In this document: in pieces, positions 1 to 5,132 of the stretch | Layout of the letters: the number at the start of each line of letters is the position of its first letter | How positions within the stretch are numbered: the stretch's first letter is position 1 | NCBI GenBank assembly: GCA_002393835.1 | Contig: DGTW01000164.1 | Span: forward strand, 1 to 5,132 | From: Treponema sp. UBA4326 | Lineage (GTDB): Bacteria; Spirochaetota; Spirochaetia; Treponematales; Treponemataceae | DNA length: 5,132 nt | Direction of reading: 5' to 3' | Made by a program: the position numbers and the translations under genes | Notes under the pieces: model-generated | Told to the model about the DNA's origin: nothing | Seen by the model: the letters and a program-made list of their open reading frames with translations, nothing else | The model's database searches: none

Positions 1-613
1 GGCTTTTCATGGCATAGTCAAAAAGCTCGTATCCCTTGGCATTGTCATTATTGAGAATTTCGTAGTAGACGCTTTCGCTGGGAATATACATGAGGGCAAA
101 GTCGAAAGTGCCTTCATGCGGACGGATGTATTTGCCTGCGATTTCATCGATTCTTGCCTTAACGGATTTTTTGAAGTCCGCCTTTGCCTTTTTTTTGCCT
201 TCCGAGTCTTTTGCATCAAGGTAGCGTTCAAAACTCTCAAGCGGAAATTTTGAATCCACTGGAACTATGTATTTTCCCAGCCTGATTGCTGCATCTACTG
301 CCGAGCCGTCTGAAAAATGATATTGTGTGGTGAAATTCTTTGGAGGAAGACAGTCCTTCAGCAAATTATATAGAAGATACTCACCAAAATTTCCCCGGAT
401 TTTTGGAGCATGGAGGATGGATTTTAATGAGCTGACTTCCTTTCCGATTTCTTGCATTTGAAGGGCCGCAGTTTCAATGGCTCCGAGTTTTTGCTGAAGT
501 TCTGAGAGCTTGACTTTTGAGTTGGAAGAGACTGCGTGAAGCAGTAAAATCAATAAGAAAATGATGATGAGGGCGGCGCTTCCTATAATTATGTGGCTAA
601 TCTGAATATCCAT
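1..613 (-). CDS. rmuC: RmuC-family DNA recombination protein, N-terminal part (cut by window edge)
   Basis: RmuC proteins are membrane-anchored, nuclease-fold proteins linked to limiting rearrangements at short inverted repeats; the biochemical role is poorly defined. The 204 visible residues start MDIQISHIIIGSAALIIIFL. Residues 8-28 form one hydrophobic membrane segment, and residues 33-66 look like a short coiled coil, as expected for the family. The core domain then begins: IRGNFGE (72-78), VDAAIRLGKYIVPVDSKFPLESF (106-128) and a later IRPHEGTFDFALMYIPSE stretch. D107 followed by D120-S-K122, with E78 upstream, fits the PD-(D/E)XK-like arrangement proposed for RmuC. The N-terminal coiled coil is shorter than in E. 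coli RmuC. The start is fixed by an in-frame TGA two codons upstream of this ATG (617-619). No Shine-Dalgarno sequence precedes the ATG. The C-terminus lies beyond base 1. The gene is divergent from the DUF4954 gene. Confidence 0.88.
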   Translation of the reverse strand, partial: MDIQISHIIIGSAALIIIFLLILLLHAVSSNSKVKLSELQQKLGAIETAALQMQEIGKEVSSLKSILHAPKIRGNFGEYLLYNLLKDCLPPKNFTTQYHFSDGSAVDAAIRLGKYIVPVDSKFPLESFERYLDAKDSEGKKKAKADFKKSVKARIDEIAGKYIRPHEGTFDFALMYIPSESVYYEILNNDNAKGYELFDYAMKS

Positions 614-650
614 GATTCAATATAATAGCACAGTGAGGTGAATTTTCCAT
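597..650 (-). CDS. Possible 17-codon upstream ORF overlapping the rmuC start
   Basis: On the minus strand an ATG at 650-648 is preceded by a good ribosome binding site (AGAAGG, 8 bases before the ATG). It reads MENSPHCAIILNHGYSD and stops at TAG 599-597, 17 bases inside rmuC in another frame. The rmuC ATG itself has no visible Shine-Dalgarno sequence, so translation of this mini-ORF could deliver ribosomes to the rmuC start by coupling. The peptide shows no membrane segment, no codon bias signal and no family that I recognise. It could equally be a chance ORF, with rmuC translated from an unstructured AU-rich leader. Confidence 0.3.
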   Translation of the reverse strand: MENSPHCAIILNHGYSD

Positions 651-690
651 GATAATTTCCTTCTTTTTTTTGCATATGTTTCTGATGATG

Positions 691-718
691 TTGAATTCGG
701 ATAAATTTTAATTATAAT
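691..718 (+). promoter_or_regulatory. Candidate sigma-70 promoter for the DUF4954 gene
   Basis: TTGAAT (691-696) and a perfect TATAAT (713-718) are separated by 16 bases. Transcription would be expected to start near 724-726, only a few bases before the ATG at 729. That would give a nearly leaderless mRNA, which fits the absence of a Shine-Dalgarno sequence before that ATG. The region is very AT-rich, so a chance match cannot be excluded. Confidence 0.5.
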
Positions 719-737
719 ATTTGTTATTATGGTTCAA
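711..737 (-). promoter_or_regulatory. Candidate divergent promoter for rmuC sharing the same -10 palindrome
   Basis: The -10 element lies in ATTATAAT (711-718), which is its own reverse complement, so TATAAT also reads on the minus strand (716 down to 711). A TTGAAC lies upstream on that strand (737 down to 732), giving a spacer of only 15 bases, which is short. If used, the rmuC mRNA would begin near 704 and include the mini-ORF at 650-597. Inferred from hexamer matching only. Confidence 0.3.
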
Positions 738-2897
738 GTCACTGATGTGGAGAATTCGACCGAGCTTCCTCAATTTTACAAGAGTTTTTTGAGTGGCAAA
801 AGGCAGCTTACTTCATCTGAAATAGAAATACTAAAAAAGTCAAATAAAAATTCAGATTCCAGCTGGAAAAATGTCTGGGTTGACGAAAATTTTTTTGATG
901 TAAGCCTGATTTGCTGCTGTGAGATTTATGGTTTCCTCGTGATTGGCCGCCTTTCTCCACGAAAGCTGAAGTACCACGATCTTTCCCTCACTGAAGGGCT
1001 TTATGATTCATACCTTGAGAATGTGGTCATTGGGGATGATTGTGTCGTTCGTAATGTAAGCTATCTTTCAAACTACAAAATCGGCGACAGAAACATACTC
1101 TTCAATATTCAGGAGATGAGCTGTACCAACCATTCTAAATTCGGAAACGGCATCCTAAAAGAAGGTGAGCCTGAGTCAAACAGAATCTGGATTGGCGTAG
1201 GAAATGAAAATGATGGCCGGGCGGTCCTTGCCTTTGAAGACATGATTCCGGCGGATGCCTACATTTGGGCAAAATACCGGGATGATACTTTCCTGCAGCA
1301 GCGATTCTTCGAGATGACCGAAAAAGCTTTTTCCAAAAAACTCGATACTTTCGGTATAGTCAGTAATGATGTCGTCATTAAAAACACGACCCTGCTGAAA
1401 GACGCAAAAATCGGTAGCGCCGCCTACATAAAGGGGGCTTTCAAGCTTAAGAACATCACTGTGCTTTCCTCTGAAATGGAACCGACCCAGATTGGCGAGG
1501 GCGTGGAGCTTGTAAACGGAATAGTCGGCTACAATTCACGCATTTTCTATCAGGCCGTTGCCGTTCGTTTTGTTATTGGCCGTAATTGCCAGCTTAAATA
1601 TGGGGCAAGGCTGCTCAATTCAGTTCTCGGCGACAATTCTACGGTTTCATGCTGCGAAATCTTGAATAACCTGATTTTCCCTTTCCACGAGCAGCATCAC
1701 AATTCTTCATTCCTTATAGCATCCATGCTTGGCGGTCAGAGCAATATTGCTTCCGGGGCTACAATTGGCTCAAACCACAATTCCCGGGCCGCAGACGGAG
1801 AAATGTATGCAGGGCGCGGTTTCTGGCCTGGACTTTGTTCTGACTTCAAGCATAATTCCCGCTTTGCAAGTTTTACCTTAATTTCCAAGGGAAGCTACCA
1901 GAATGAACTGAATATTACATATCCATTTTCCCTTGTGGCCAGCAATGGCCCTTGCCAGCCAGTCACGATTATTCCGGCCTACTGGTTTATGTACAATATG
2001 TACGCAATCGCCAGAAACAGGGCAAAATTCGAGAAAAGGGACAGGCGCAAGATTAAGATTCAGCACATCGAGACGGATCCTCTTGCCCCGGACACCATTC
2101 AGGAAATCGAAGCAGCCCTGCGTAAACTCATAGAGCTTACGGCCGAGCATCTTCTTGCCCTTAAAAATGAAAAAGCTTTGGCTGCAAAAAACAAGACTGA
2201 GCTTTATCAGGTTGCAAAGGATTTCCTGCACCAGAACCCGGATGCAAGTTTTACCCTAAAAGACAATGATTCTCAAAAAAAATTCGGAGCCATTGTCCTC
2301 AAGCCGGTTAAGGCATACAAGGCCTACCGCCGGATTGTCAAGTTTTTTGCGGTGCGAACGCTGACAGAGTATTGTGACAGAATCGGCAGGCAGGGGCTTT
2401 CTTACGAAGACATCAGGAAAATTTCTGATCAGCCGCTTTATGCTAACTGGGTAAATGTCGGCGGTCAGATAATAAGCGAGTCTCATTTGACCGAGCTTTT
2501 TGACTTAATAAAAAATAATTCGATTGACACATGGCAGCAAGTCCATGAATTTTACGATTCATGCCAGACAAAATACGAAGAATACAAGGTTGCCTATGCC
2601 CTTAATTTGCTTGAAAAGCTCTATTCCCGCCCGATTACGGACTTCAACAAAAAAGTCTATGACGGAATTATTGAGGATGTAAAAACTTCGTGCAAGGAAA
2701 TGTGCGACGCAATTCTTGCTTCACGGAAGAAGGATTACGACGATGTATTCAGAAGGCAGACATATCGAAATACTAAGGAAATGGAAGCTGTCATCGGAAA
2801 TATCAGCGACAATGAATTCATCATGGGTACGCAAGAAAGAAGGTCACTTTTAGAGAAAAAAGTCGATAAGCTCTTTGCTGATTTTATTGAAGATTGA
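729..2897 (+). CDS. DUF4954-like beta-helix protein of unknown function, 722 residues
   Basis: This resembles the DUF4954 family of spirochaetes and Bacteroidetes; no member has a function known to me. Residues 24-60 contain a family-like opening (RQLTSSEIEIL, WKNVWVDENF). Residues 92-350 show irregular hexapeptide-like turns (VVIGDDCVV, YKIGDRN, AKIGSAAYI, TQIGEGVEL, VIGRNCQL, VLGDNSTV), the pattern of left-handed beta-helix acyl- or nucleotidyl-transferases. The best conserved block follows: FPFHEQHHN (317-325), GATIGSNHNSRAADGE (343-358), GRGFWPGLC (362-370), PFSL (399-402) and PAYWFMYNMYAIARN (416-430). The histidines and aromatics could form an active site, but that is inference. Residues about 455-722 are charged and mainly helical. 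No signal peptide or membrane segment is evident, so it is probably cytosolic. The ATG lacks a Shine-Dalgarno sequence. A slightly later start (GTG at 747) is possible, but the conserved part begins near residue 24 either way. Confidence 0.82.
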   Translation: MVQVTDVENSTELPQFYKSFLSGKRQLTSSEIEILKKSNKNSDSSWKNVWVDENFFDVSLICCCEIYGFLVIGRLSPRKLKYHDLSLTEGLYDSYLENVVIGDDCVVRNVSYLSNYKIGDRNILFNIQEMSCTNHSKFGNGILKEGEPESNRIWIGVGNENDGRAVLAFEDMIPADAYIWAKYRDDTFLQQRFFEMTEKAFSKKLDTFGIVSNDVVIKNTTLLKDAKIGSAAYIKGAFKLKNITVLSSEMEPTQIGEGVELVNGIVGYNSRIFYQAVAVRFVIGRNCQLKYGARLLNSVLGDNSTVSCCEILNNLIFPFHEQHHNSSFLIASMLGGQSNIASGATIGSNHNSRAADGEMYAGRGFWPGLCSDFKHNSRFASFTLISKGSYQNELNITYPFSLVASNGPCQPVTIIPAYWFMYNMYAIARNRAKFEKRDRRKIKIQHIETDPLAPDTIQEIEAALRKLIELTAEHLLALKNEKALAAKNKTELYQVAKDFLHQNPDASFTLKDNDSQKKFGAIVLKPVKAYKAYRRIVKFFAVRTLTEYCDRIGRQGLSYEDIRKISDQPLYANWVNVGGQIISESHLTELFDLIKNNSIDTWQQVHEFYDSCQTKYEEYKVAYALNLLEKLYSRPITDFNKKVYDGIIEDVKTSCKEMCDAILASRKKDYDDVFRRQTYRNTKEMEAVIGNISDNEFIMGTQERRSLLEKKVDKLFADFIED

Positions 2898-2922
2898 GCT
2901 TTAGGCAGTTTTTAAATAGTAT
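2894..2922 (+). promoter_or_regulatory. Candidate promoter for the leuA leader transcript
   Basis: TTGAGC (2894-2899) and TAGTAT (2917-2922) are 17 bases apart and overlap the stop codon of the upstream gene. Transcription from here would start near 2929 and give a short leader that includes the AAGGA ribosome site at 2942-2946. Alternatives are an isolated TAAAAT (2927-2932) and the pair TTGACT (2922-2927) with GATACT (2945-2950). The last would start transcription at about the leader ATG itself, giving a leaderless leader peptide. The sequence does not decide between them. Confidence 0.35.
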
Positions 2923-2956
2923 TGACTAAAATCATGCAAAAAAGGATACTGAAGAC

Positions 2957-3004
2957 ATGAAAAAACTATCACTACTACTTTTGCTAAATTTTCTCTCAAA
3001 ATAG
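2957..3004 (+). CDS. leuL: leuA leader peptide, leucine-rich attenuator peptide
   Basis: The 15-residue ORF reads MKKLSLLLLLNFLSK and ends at TAG 3002-3004. Seven of its 15 codons encode leucine (residues 4, 6-10 and 13), and five are consecutive. Four of the seven are CTA, a codon I could not find in frame in leuA and found only about three times in the 722-codon upstream gene, so it appears rare here (counted by eye). AAGGA at 2942-2946, 10 bases before the ATG, is a usable ribosome site. The stop codon lies 40 bases before an intrinsic terminator, and leuA starts 114 bases after it. This is the arrangement of leu leader peptides in other bacteria, where ribosomes stall on Leu codons when charged Leu-tRNA is scarce. 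The peptide itself probably has no function. The symbol is given by analogy. A short secretion-signal-like peptide would look similar, but the RNA context favours a leader. Confidence 0.82.
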   Translation: MKKLSLLLLLNFLSK

Positions 3005-3052
3005 CTCAAAAGCCTGGTGGTGTTGTTATAATTTTTCAAATTACAAGCCCTG
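2970..3052 (+). promoter_or_regulatory. Alternative RNA pairings of the leu attenuator (segments 1:2 and 2:3)
   Basis: Segment 2 (3017-3025, GTGGTGTTG) can pair in two ways. With segment 1 (2970-2978, CACTACTAC, inside the leader Leu codons) it forms 8 of 9 pairs, two of them G-U, with one C/U mismatch. With segment 3 it forms an antiterminator. The antiterminator core is TAATTT (3029-3034) with AAATTA (3038-3043) around a 3-base loop. It is extended, after a 3-base bulge, by TTG (3023-3025) with CAA (3044-3046), then by G3019-G3020 with C3048-C3049 and G3017 with C3050, with small bulges. This would occupy the left arm of the terminator at 3045-3056. A ribosome stalled on the Leu codons would cover segment 1 and leave 2:3 free to form, allowing readthrough into leuA. 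Pairings were worked out by hand without energy calculation. Confidence 0.68.
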
Positions 3053-3077
3053 TTGCTTTTGGCAGCGGGGTTTTTTT
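3045..3077 (+). terminator. Intrinsic terminator of the leu attenuator (segments 3:4)
   Basis: AAGCCCTGTTGC (3045-3056) pairs with GCAGCGGGGTTT (3062-3073) over 12 positions, including three G-U pairs, around loop TTTTG. A run of seven T follows from 3071 to 3077. It lies between the leucine-rich leader and the leuA ribosome site, so it is placed to stop transcription before leuA. It would also end any readthrough from the upstream DUF4954 gene, for which no other terminator is seen. Confidence 0.85.
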
Positions 3078-3118
3078 ATTTAAATCGGCTCTGAAAATCA
3101 GGGTCACAGGAGAAGTAA

Positions 3119-4789
3119 ATGAACGCAAAAAAGTACAAAGCATTTCCGGCGATTCCAGTCGAGAACCGCACCTGGCCTTCAAAACGAATCACAAAAGCTC
3201 CAATCTGGTGCTCGGTAGATCTTCGTGACGGAAACCAGGCTTTGATTGACCCTATGGGCATCGAGACTAAAATTGCTTTTTTTGAACTCCTGGTAAAATT
3301 GGGCTTTAAGGAAGTTGAAGTCGGCTTCCCTTCAGCAAGCGACACGGAATTTGACTTTATCCGCCGCCTCATCGATGAAAAGCGAATCCCTGCTGATGTA
3401 ACCATTCAGGTTCTTTGCCAGGCAAGGGAAAAGCTTGTACGCCGTACAATGGAATGTATAAAGGGCGCTCCAAATGTTATCTTCCATATTTATAACTCAA
3501 CTTCTCCTGCCCAGCGAAAATACACCTTCAACAAGAGCAAGGAAGAAATCATTCAGATTGCCGTTGACGGCGTAAAATGCATCAAGGACTGCATGAAAGA
3601 CTTGACCGAGGAAGAGCGAAAGAGAATCCGCCTTGAATACAGTCCTGAAAGCTTCTCAATGACAGAAATTGACTACGCCATCGAAATTTGTGAGGCTGTC
3701 GGAAACGAGTGGGGCTGGTCAAAAGAAAGCAAAATCATTTTTAACCTGCCTACGACAGTCGAGTGTTACACCCCTAACATTTATGCTGACTCAATCGAGT
3801 ATTTTGCATCGAAAATTTCTCACCGGGACTGCGTGCTCATTTCAACCCACTGTCACAATGACCGAGGAACAGGCGTCGCTTCCTGCGAGCTTGGCCTCTT
3901 GGCTGGCGCTGACCGTGTTGAGGGCTGTCTCTTCGGAAACGGAGAGAGAACCGGAAACCTGGACATCGTTACGGTGGCCCTCAATATGTTCAGCGAAGGT
4001 GTTGACCCCCAGCTTGATTTCTCAAATCTTCCTGACATCGCCGACGCATATCAGGAATACACCAAAATGGAAATTAATCCCCGCTCTCCTTATGCCGGAG
4101 GACTGGCATACACGGCTCTTTCTGGCGGTCATCAGGACGCAATCGCAAAAGGCTTTGCCGCCCGTGCCAAAATGAGCGAGGACGCAATCTGGGATGTTCC
4201 ATATCTTCTCATCGACCCGCATGACATCGGCCGCAAGTACGAGGGAATCATCCGAATCAACTCTCAGAGCGGAAAGGGTGGTGCAAGCTTTATCTTGGAG
4301 CACAATTACGGCTATGCAATTCCAAAGGCAATGCAGCCTGCAATCGGCGACCTCATCAAGGCAAAGAGCGATGCCGCCCAAAGGGAGCTTCAGCCTGAAG
4401 AAATCCTCAAATTCTTCGAGGAGCAGTGGATCGAGAAAAAAGAGCCTCTTTCTGTCCTCGATTTGGCTTCAACCCAGGTGGAGAGTGCGGACGAGAGCGA
4501 GCATGTGGCTTGCCGTGCGGTAATTTGCTACAATGGCGAGCGGCTTTCTGTCGGTGGCCGGGGAAATGGTCCGCTGGACGCTTTTGTCGCTGCCCTTGCC
4601 CAGACTCAGGTTCCGAAATTCAATATTTCTGCCTTCCATGAACATTCTGTCGGTCAGGGAAGTGACACTCACGCTGTAGCTTATGTTCAGATTACCATGC
4701 CCGACGGAAAACAAAAGTGGGGTGTTGGAAAATCATCGAATGTAGGCAAGGCTGGTATTGGAGCCGTAGTCTCTGCATTGAATCAATAA
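3119..4789 (+). CDS. leuA: 2-isopropylmalate synthase (EC 2.3.3.13)
   Basis: The enzyme condenses acetyl-CoA with 2-oxoisovalerate to 2-isopropylmalate, the first committed step of leucine synthesis, in the cytosol. The protein is complete at 556 residues, the usual length for the LeuA type related to the yeast and Mycobacterium enzymes. The TIM-barrel domain spans roughly residues 25-360. It carries DLRDGNQAL (34-42, with R36 and metal-binding D37), VEVGFPSAS (66-74), metal-binding THCHND (243-248, H244 and H246), GNGERTGN (273-280) and GGHQDAI (336-342, the family's catalytic histidine). IDPHDIGRKYEG (365-376) marks the linker. The C-terminal regulatory domain (about 440-556) contains GGRGNGPLDAF (479-489) and WGVGKSSN (534-541). 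In this family that domain mediates feedback inhibition by leucine. AGGAG (3108-3112) lies 6 bases before the ATG. Upstream is a leucine attenuator. No leuB, leuC or leuD adjoins it. Intact, with no missing key residue seen. Confidence 0.97.
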   Translation: MNAKKYKAFPAIPVENRTWPSKRITKAPIWCSVDLRDGNQALIDPMGIETKIAFFELLVKLGFKEVEVGFPSASDTEFDFIRRLIDEKRIPADVTIQVLCQAREKLVRRTMECIKGAPNVIFHIYNSTSPAQRKYTFNKSKEEIIQIAVDGVKCIKDCMKDLTEEERKRIRLEYSPESFSMTEIDYAIEICEAVGNEWGWSKESKIIFNLPTTVECYTPNIYADSIEYFASKISHRDCVLISTHCHNDRGTGVASCELGLLAGADRVEGCLFGNGERTGNLDIVTVALNMFSEGVDPQLDFSNLPDIADAYQEYTKMEINPRSPYAGGLAYTALSGGHQDAIAKGFAARAKMSEDAIWDVPYLLIDPHDIGRKYEGIIRINSQSGKGGASFILEHNYGYAIPKAMQPAIGDLIKAKSDAAQRELQPEEILKFFEEQWIEKKEPLSVLDLASTQVESADESEHVACRAVICYNGERLSVGGRGNGPLDAFVAALAQTQVPKFNISAFHEHSVGQGSDTHAVAYVQITMPDGKQKWGVGKSSNVGKAGIGAVVSALNQ

Positions 4790-4811
4790 ATATCTTCAGG
4801 ACAAAGGCATT

Positions 4812-4938
4812 ATAGCTGCTTCAGCAAAAAATGGCTCCCAGTCGCAAAAACGGCTTATCAAAAGTTAGGGAACGACGGCGTAGCCGTCAAAATGCTCCAG
4901 CGGAGCATTTTGAGTGAGTCTCCGAGCAGCTATGCTGC
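4812..4938. repeat. Cluster of short-loop palindromes between leuA and ispF
   Basis: Three palindromes, each with a 3-base loop, follow one another. GACGGC-GTA-GCCGTC spans 4874-4888. A 12-bp perfect stem spans 4887-4913 (listed separately). GCAGC-TAT-GCTGC spans 4926-4938. The first two share two bases. An outer perfect 9-bp inverted repeat, ATAGCTGCT (4812-4820) with AGCAGCTAT (4925-4933), encloses the first two and competes with the third. The block holds no convincing ORF. It resembles dispersed intergenic palindromic elements (REP-like), and my impression is that similar units occur elsewhere in Treponema genomes; only one copy is seen here. It could act as an mRNA-stabilising structure, a weak terminator or a mobile-element remnant. 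Confidence 0.6.
4887..4913. repeat. 12-bp perfect hairpin, possible weak bidirectional terminator
   Basis: The arms 4887-4898 and 4902-4913 are perfectly complementary around loop AGC. Four A on the left and four T on the right flank a core of TGCTCC/GGAGCA. Each strand thus has a GC-containing stem followed by four T (4908-4911 on plus), which is short for an efficient intrinsic terminator. It is the only candidate for ending the leuA transcript before ispF. Confidence 0.5.
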
Positions 4939-4965
4939 GAAGGTTCAGAATAAAAAGGAGTTAAT

Positions 4966-5132
4966 ATGATTCGCGTTGGACTTGGTTATGATCTTCACCG
5001 TCTGGTCGAAGGCCGCCGTTTAATTCTTGGCGGAGTACTTTTTGATTTTGAAAAAGGGGAGGACGGACACTCGGACGGCGATGTTCTTCTTCACGCAATA
5101 ACTGATGCCCTGCTTGGTGCTGCCGGCCTTGG
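4966..5132 (+). CDS. ispF: 2-C-methyl-D-erythritol 2,4-cyclodiphosphate synthase, N-terminal part (cut by window edge)
   Basis: IspF converts 4-diphosphocytidyl-methylerythritol 2-phosphate to the cyclic diphosphate in the MEP pathway for isoprenoid precursors, as a cytosolic zinc-dependent trimer. The 55 visible codons show the family N-terminus: RVGLGYDLH (3-11), LILGGV (19-24), then [22 protein letters not shown] (34-55). D9, H11 and H43 match the conserved zinc ligands, and the HSDGDV loop is intact. The start is well supported by AAAAGGAG (4953-4960) 5 bases before the ATG, and by alignment with the family start. In many bacteria ispF follows or is fused to ispD; here leuA precedes it and no ispD is present in the window. 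The 176-bp palindrome-rich gap makes cotranscription with leuA uncertain. About two thirds of the protein lies beyond the window. Confidence 0.95.
   Translation, partial: MIRVGLGYDLHRLVEGRRLILGGVLFDFEKGEDGHSDGDVLLHAITDALLGAAGL

Noticed and set aside
7..240. Minus-strand open frame of 77 codons starting MRVLNATLMQKT
   Set aside because: It overlaps the RmuC-family gene on the same strand in another frame; the RmuC frame has clear conserved motifs and this one has none.
1878..2231. Minus-strand open frame of 117 codons opposite the DUF4954 gene
   Set aside because: It lies antisense to the most conserved part of a real gene, with no recognisable motif or ribosome site; a shadow frame.
2934..2960. 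Eight-codon ORF (MQKRILKT) whose TGA overlaps the leader peptide ATG
   Set aside because: The ATGA overlap suggests coupling, but the ORF has no ribosome site and is short enough to arise by chance.
3089..3103. Small hairpin CTCTGA/TCAGGG with an AAA loop just before the leuA ribosome site
   Set aside because: Only 6 bp with one G-U pair, and it leaves AGGAG (3108-3112) free; no evidence that it controls translation.
2957..3118. T-box riboswitch as the leucine sensor
   Set aside because: The region is too short and shows no specifier stem or T-box sequence; the Leu-rich ORF with alternative pairings explains it better.
3669..4175. Plus-strand open frame of 168 codons inside leuA
   Set aside because: It is out of frame within a complete LeuA that has all its catalytic motifs; the composition is what a shifted frame of leuA would give.
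4022..4381. Minus-strand open frame of 119 codons opposite leuA
   Set aside because: Antisense to conserved leuA sequence, with no motif or independent signal.
4801..4965. CRISPR array or tRNA in the leuA-ispF gap
   Set aside because: The palindromes differ from each other, and there are no regularly spaced direct repeats and no cloverleaf or T-loop sequence.

Overview
The window looks like chromosomal sequence from a free-living or gut/oral-type spirochaete, most likely a Treponema. This rests on three things read by eye: a large DUF4954-type beta-helix protein known from spirochaetes and Bacteroidetes, the character of the RmuC, LeuA and IspF proteins, and compact intergenic palindromes of a kind I associate with Treponema. 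No database search was possible. A leucine biosynthesis gene argues against an amino-acid auxotroph such as T. pallidum.

Layout. At 1-613 (minus strand) is the N-terminal part of an RmuC-family protein, cut by the window edge. A 115-bp divergent intergenic region follows, in which a palindromic -10 hexamer could serve both directions. At 729-2897 (plus) is a 722-residue DUF4954-like protein: a hexapeptide-like N-terminal half and a helical C-terminal half. At 2898-3118 is the most interesting part of the window, a complete classical attenuator upstream of leuA. It has a 15-codon leader peptide with seven leucines (five in a row), a segment that can pair either with the Leu codons or with the terminator's left arm, and a strong intrinsic terminator ending about 40 bases before the leuA start codon. 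At 3119-4789 is leuA (2-isopropylmalate synthase, 556 residues, complete). At 4790-4965 is a 176-bp spacer with three short-loop palindromes and a 9-bp outer inverted repeat. At 4966-5132 is the start of ispF, cut by the window edge.

How it works together. leuA appears to be controlled twice. Transcription would be attenuated by ribosome speed over Leu codons in the leader, and the enzyme carries the C-terminal regulatory domain that in this family senses leucine. No leuB, leuC or leuD is visible, so leuA may stand apart from the rest of the pathway. IspF (isoprenoid precursor synthesis) and RmuC (genome maintenance) are not functionally related to it.
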